Origin: Acanthopleura granulata
Lineage: Eukaryota; Mollusca; Polyplacophora; Chitonida; Chitonidae
Direction: 5' to 3'
Assembly: GCA_016165875.1 (NCBI GenBank)
Contig: JABBOT010000014.1
Location: 7,718,105 to 7,782,104, forward strand
DNA: 64,000 nucleotides
Shown here: in pieces, positions 63,270 through 64,000 of the stretch
Numbering within the stretch: position 1 is the first letter of the stretch
How the letters are laid out: each line of letters starts with the position of its first letter
Made by a program: the position numbers and the translations under genes
The notes under the pieces: generated by a model
Databases searched by the model: none
What the model saw: only the letters and a program-made list of their open reading frames with translations
Told to the model about the DNA's origin: nothing

Positions 63270-64000
63270 TTAAGATGCTCAGCCAGACGGCCATTTAACG
63301 CGTTACGCTTAACAATCTCTCAAAGTTGTTTTATCGTCACAAATGAAATTTTAGCCCATAGGCTGTCACTAACACATTTCCTATAGTTCAACCGAAGCTG
63401 AAACTATTTTTCGTAAATCAGTCCATAAATTGAATTTTTTAAAAGCGATGCTGAAATAATTACCTAAAAGCTATCTTCTTGTTAATACCAATTTCCCCCT
63501 ACTCTCGTTACGACCCTCGTGGCCTGGGAAAAAGCTCGTGGCCCCGGGAAATGGTTGGTATTTTGCCGTTCTCTGCATATTCCATATCCAACGAGTATTT
63601 CTGCGTAGAAATTTCATTACATTATCAATTTGGAAAGTGTCCAGGAGACTTTTCCAGTTACATTCATCTTGAATCGAATTATATTTAAATTGCGCGGGGA
63701 ATCTTGTCCTGTAGGCCTCATAAACGATTCCGGCAGAAGACAATCCGCCATGTGACATGATAGTGTGGTGGAATTTGATTGCACAGCGACTTGACTGCAA
63801 TCTCTCATTCAGATTTTCTTCAGGTCTTAATACTTCACATGCGCGCTGTGGTGCATTAAGCACCGGATGACATGACTGATCCATGTTCAAGCGTTGTCGT
63901 TGTAAGTTTCATTTTGTGAATTCATTCGTTTAAATCTTGCCATGACATTCCATTGTCACTTCCACAATATCAAGCTCTATTCATTATTTAGCTGACAGCA
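63270..64000. other. Right end of window, unassigned
   Basis: A 139-codon minus frame (63890-63471) begins MNMDQSCHPVLNAPQRACEV. It has no known motif and no splice context that would make it convincing. Confidence 0.3.

Noticed and set aside
63471..63890. 139-codon minus ORF as a gene
   Set aside because: No recognised motif or family, and a second minus frame is open over part of it.

Overview
The window is animal nuclear DNA: genes with GT-AG introns, polyadenylation signals, many dispersed repeats and minisatellites. The commonest repeat is a tRNA-derived SINE with an AATAAATAAATA tail and the 3' motif TTCTTGAGTACGGCG. From memory, not from a search, I associate this SINE with molluscs and other lophotrochozoans, so a marine mollusc or close relative is the best guess. 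No bacterial, plasmid or phage features are present.

Two conserved genes lie at the left end, head to head. RBM48 (minus strand, five coding exons, 6353 down to 1995, 445 codons) encodes an RRM protein of the minor spliceosome. DCAKD (plus strand, four coding exons, 6588 to 25517, 225 codons) encodes a dephospho-CoA kinase domain protein with a C-terminal membrane segment. The start codons are 234 bases apart, and the gap holds CCAAT and ETS-type motifs, so it is probably a shared bidirectional promoter. All splice phases join cleanly in both models.

The DCAKD introns are full of tandem repeats: about 85 copies of a 54-base unit (7990-12563), a 23-base repeat, about 38 copies of a 20-base unit (15365-16130), ten copies of a 48-base unit (18793-19272) and eight copies of a 58-base unit (20169-20652). 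Intron 3 also holds a decayed Penelope-like retroelement, SINEs and unnamed dispersed repeats. The only AATAAA seen just after the DCAKD stop is inside an imperfect hairpin.

From 25.5 kb to 64 kb I find no conserved gene. This stretch is a mosaic of old repeats. The most striking structure is 27244-36414: about 9.2 kb bounded by near-perfect 33-base terminal inverted repeats, flanked by TA on both sides, with several diverged inverted block pairs inside. It may be a large, decayed cut-and-paste or foldback transposon. Other families recognised by internal comparison are a 280-base repeat in eight places, a 1.2-1.9 kb repeat in three direct copies (36.8, 45.1 and 46.5 kb), an inverted pair with a short ORF (22.3 and 29.8 kb), and small repeats with CCGGAA motifs. 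Nothing in the window looks like a new protein-based system; the novelty lies in the repeat architecture.
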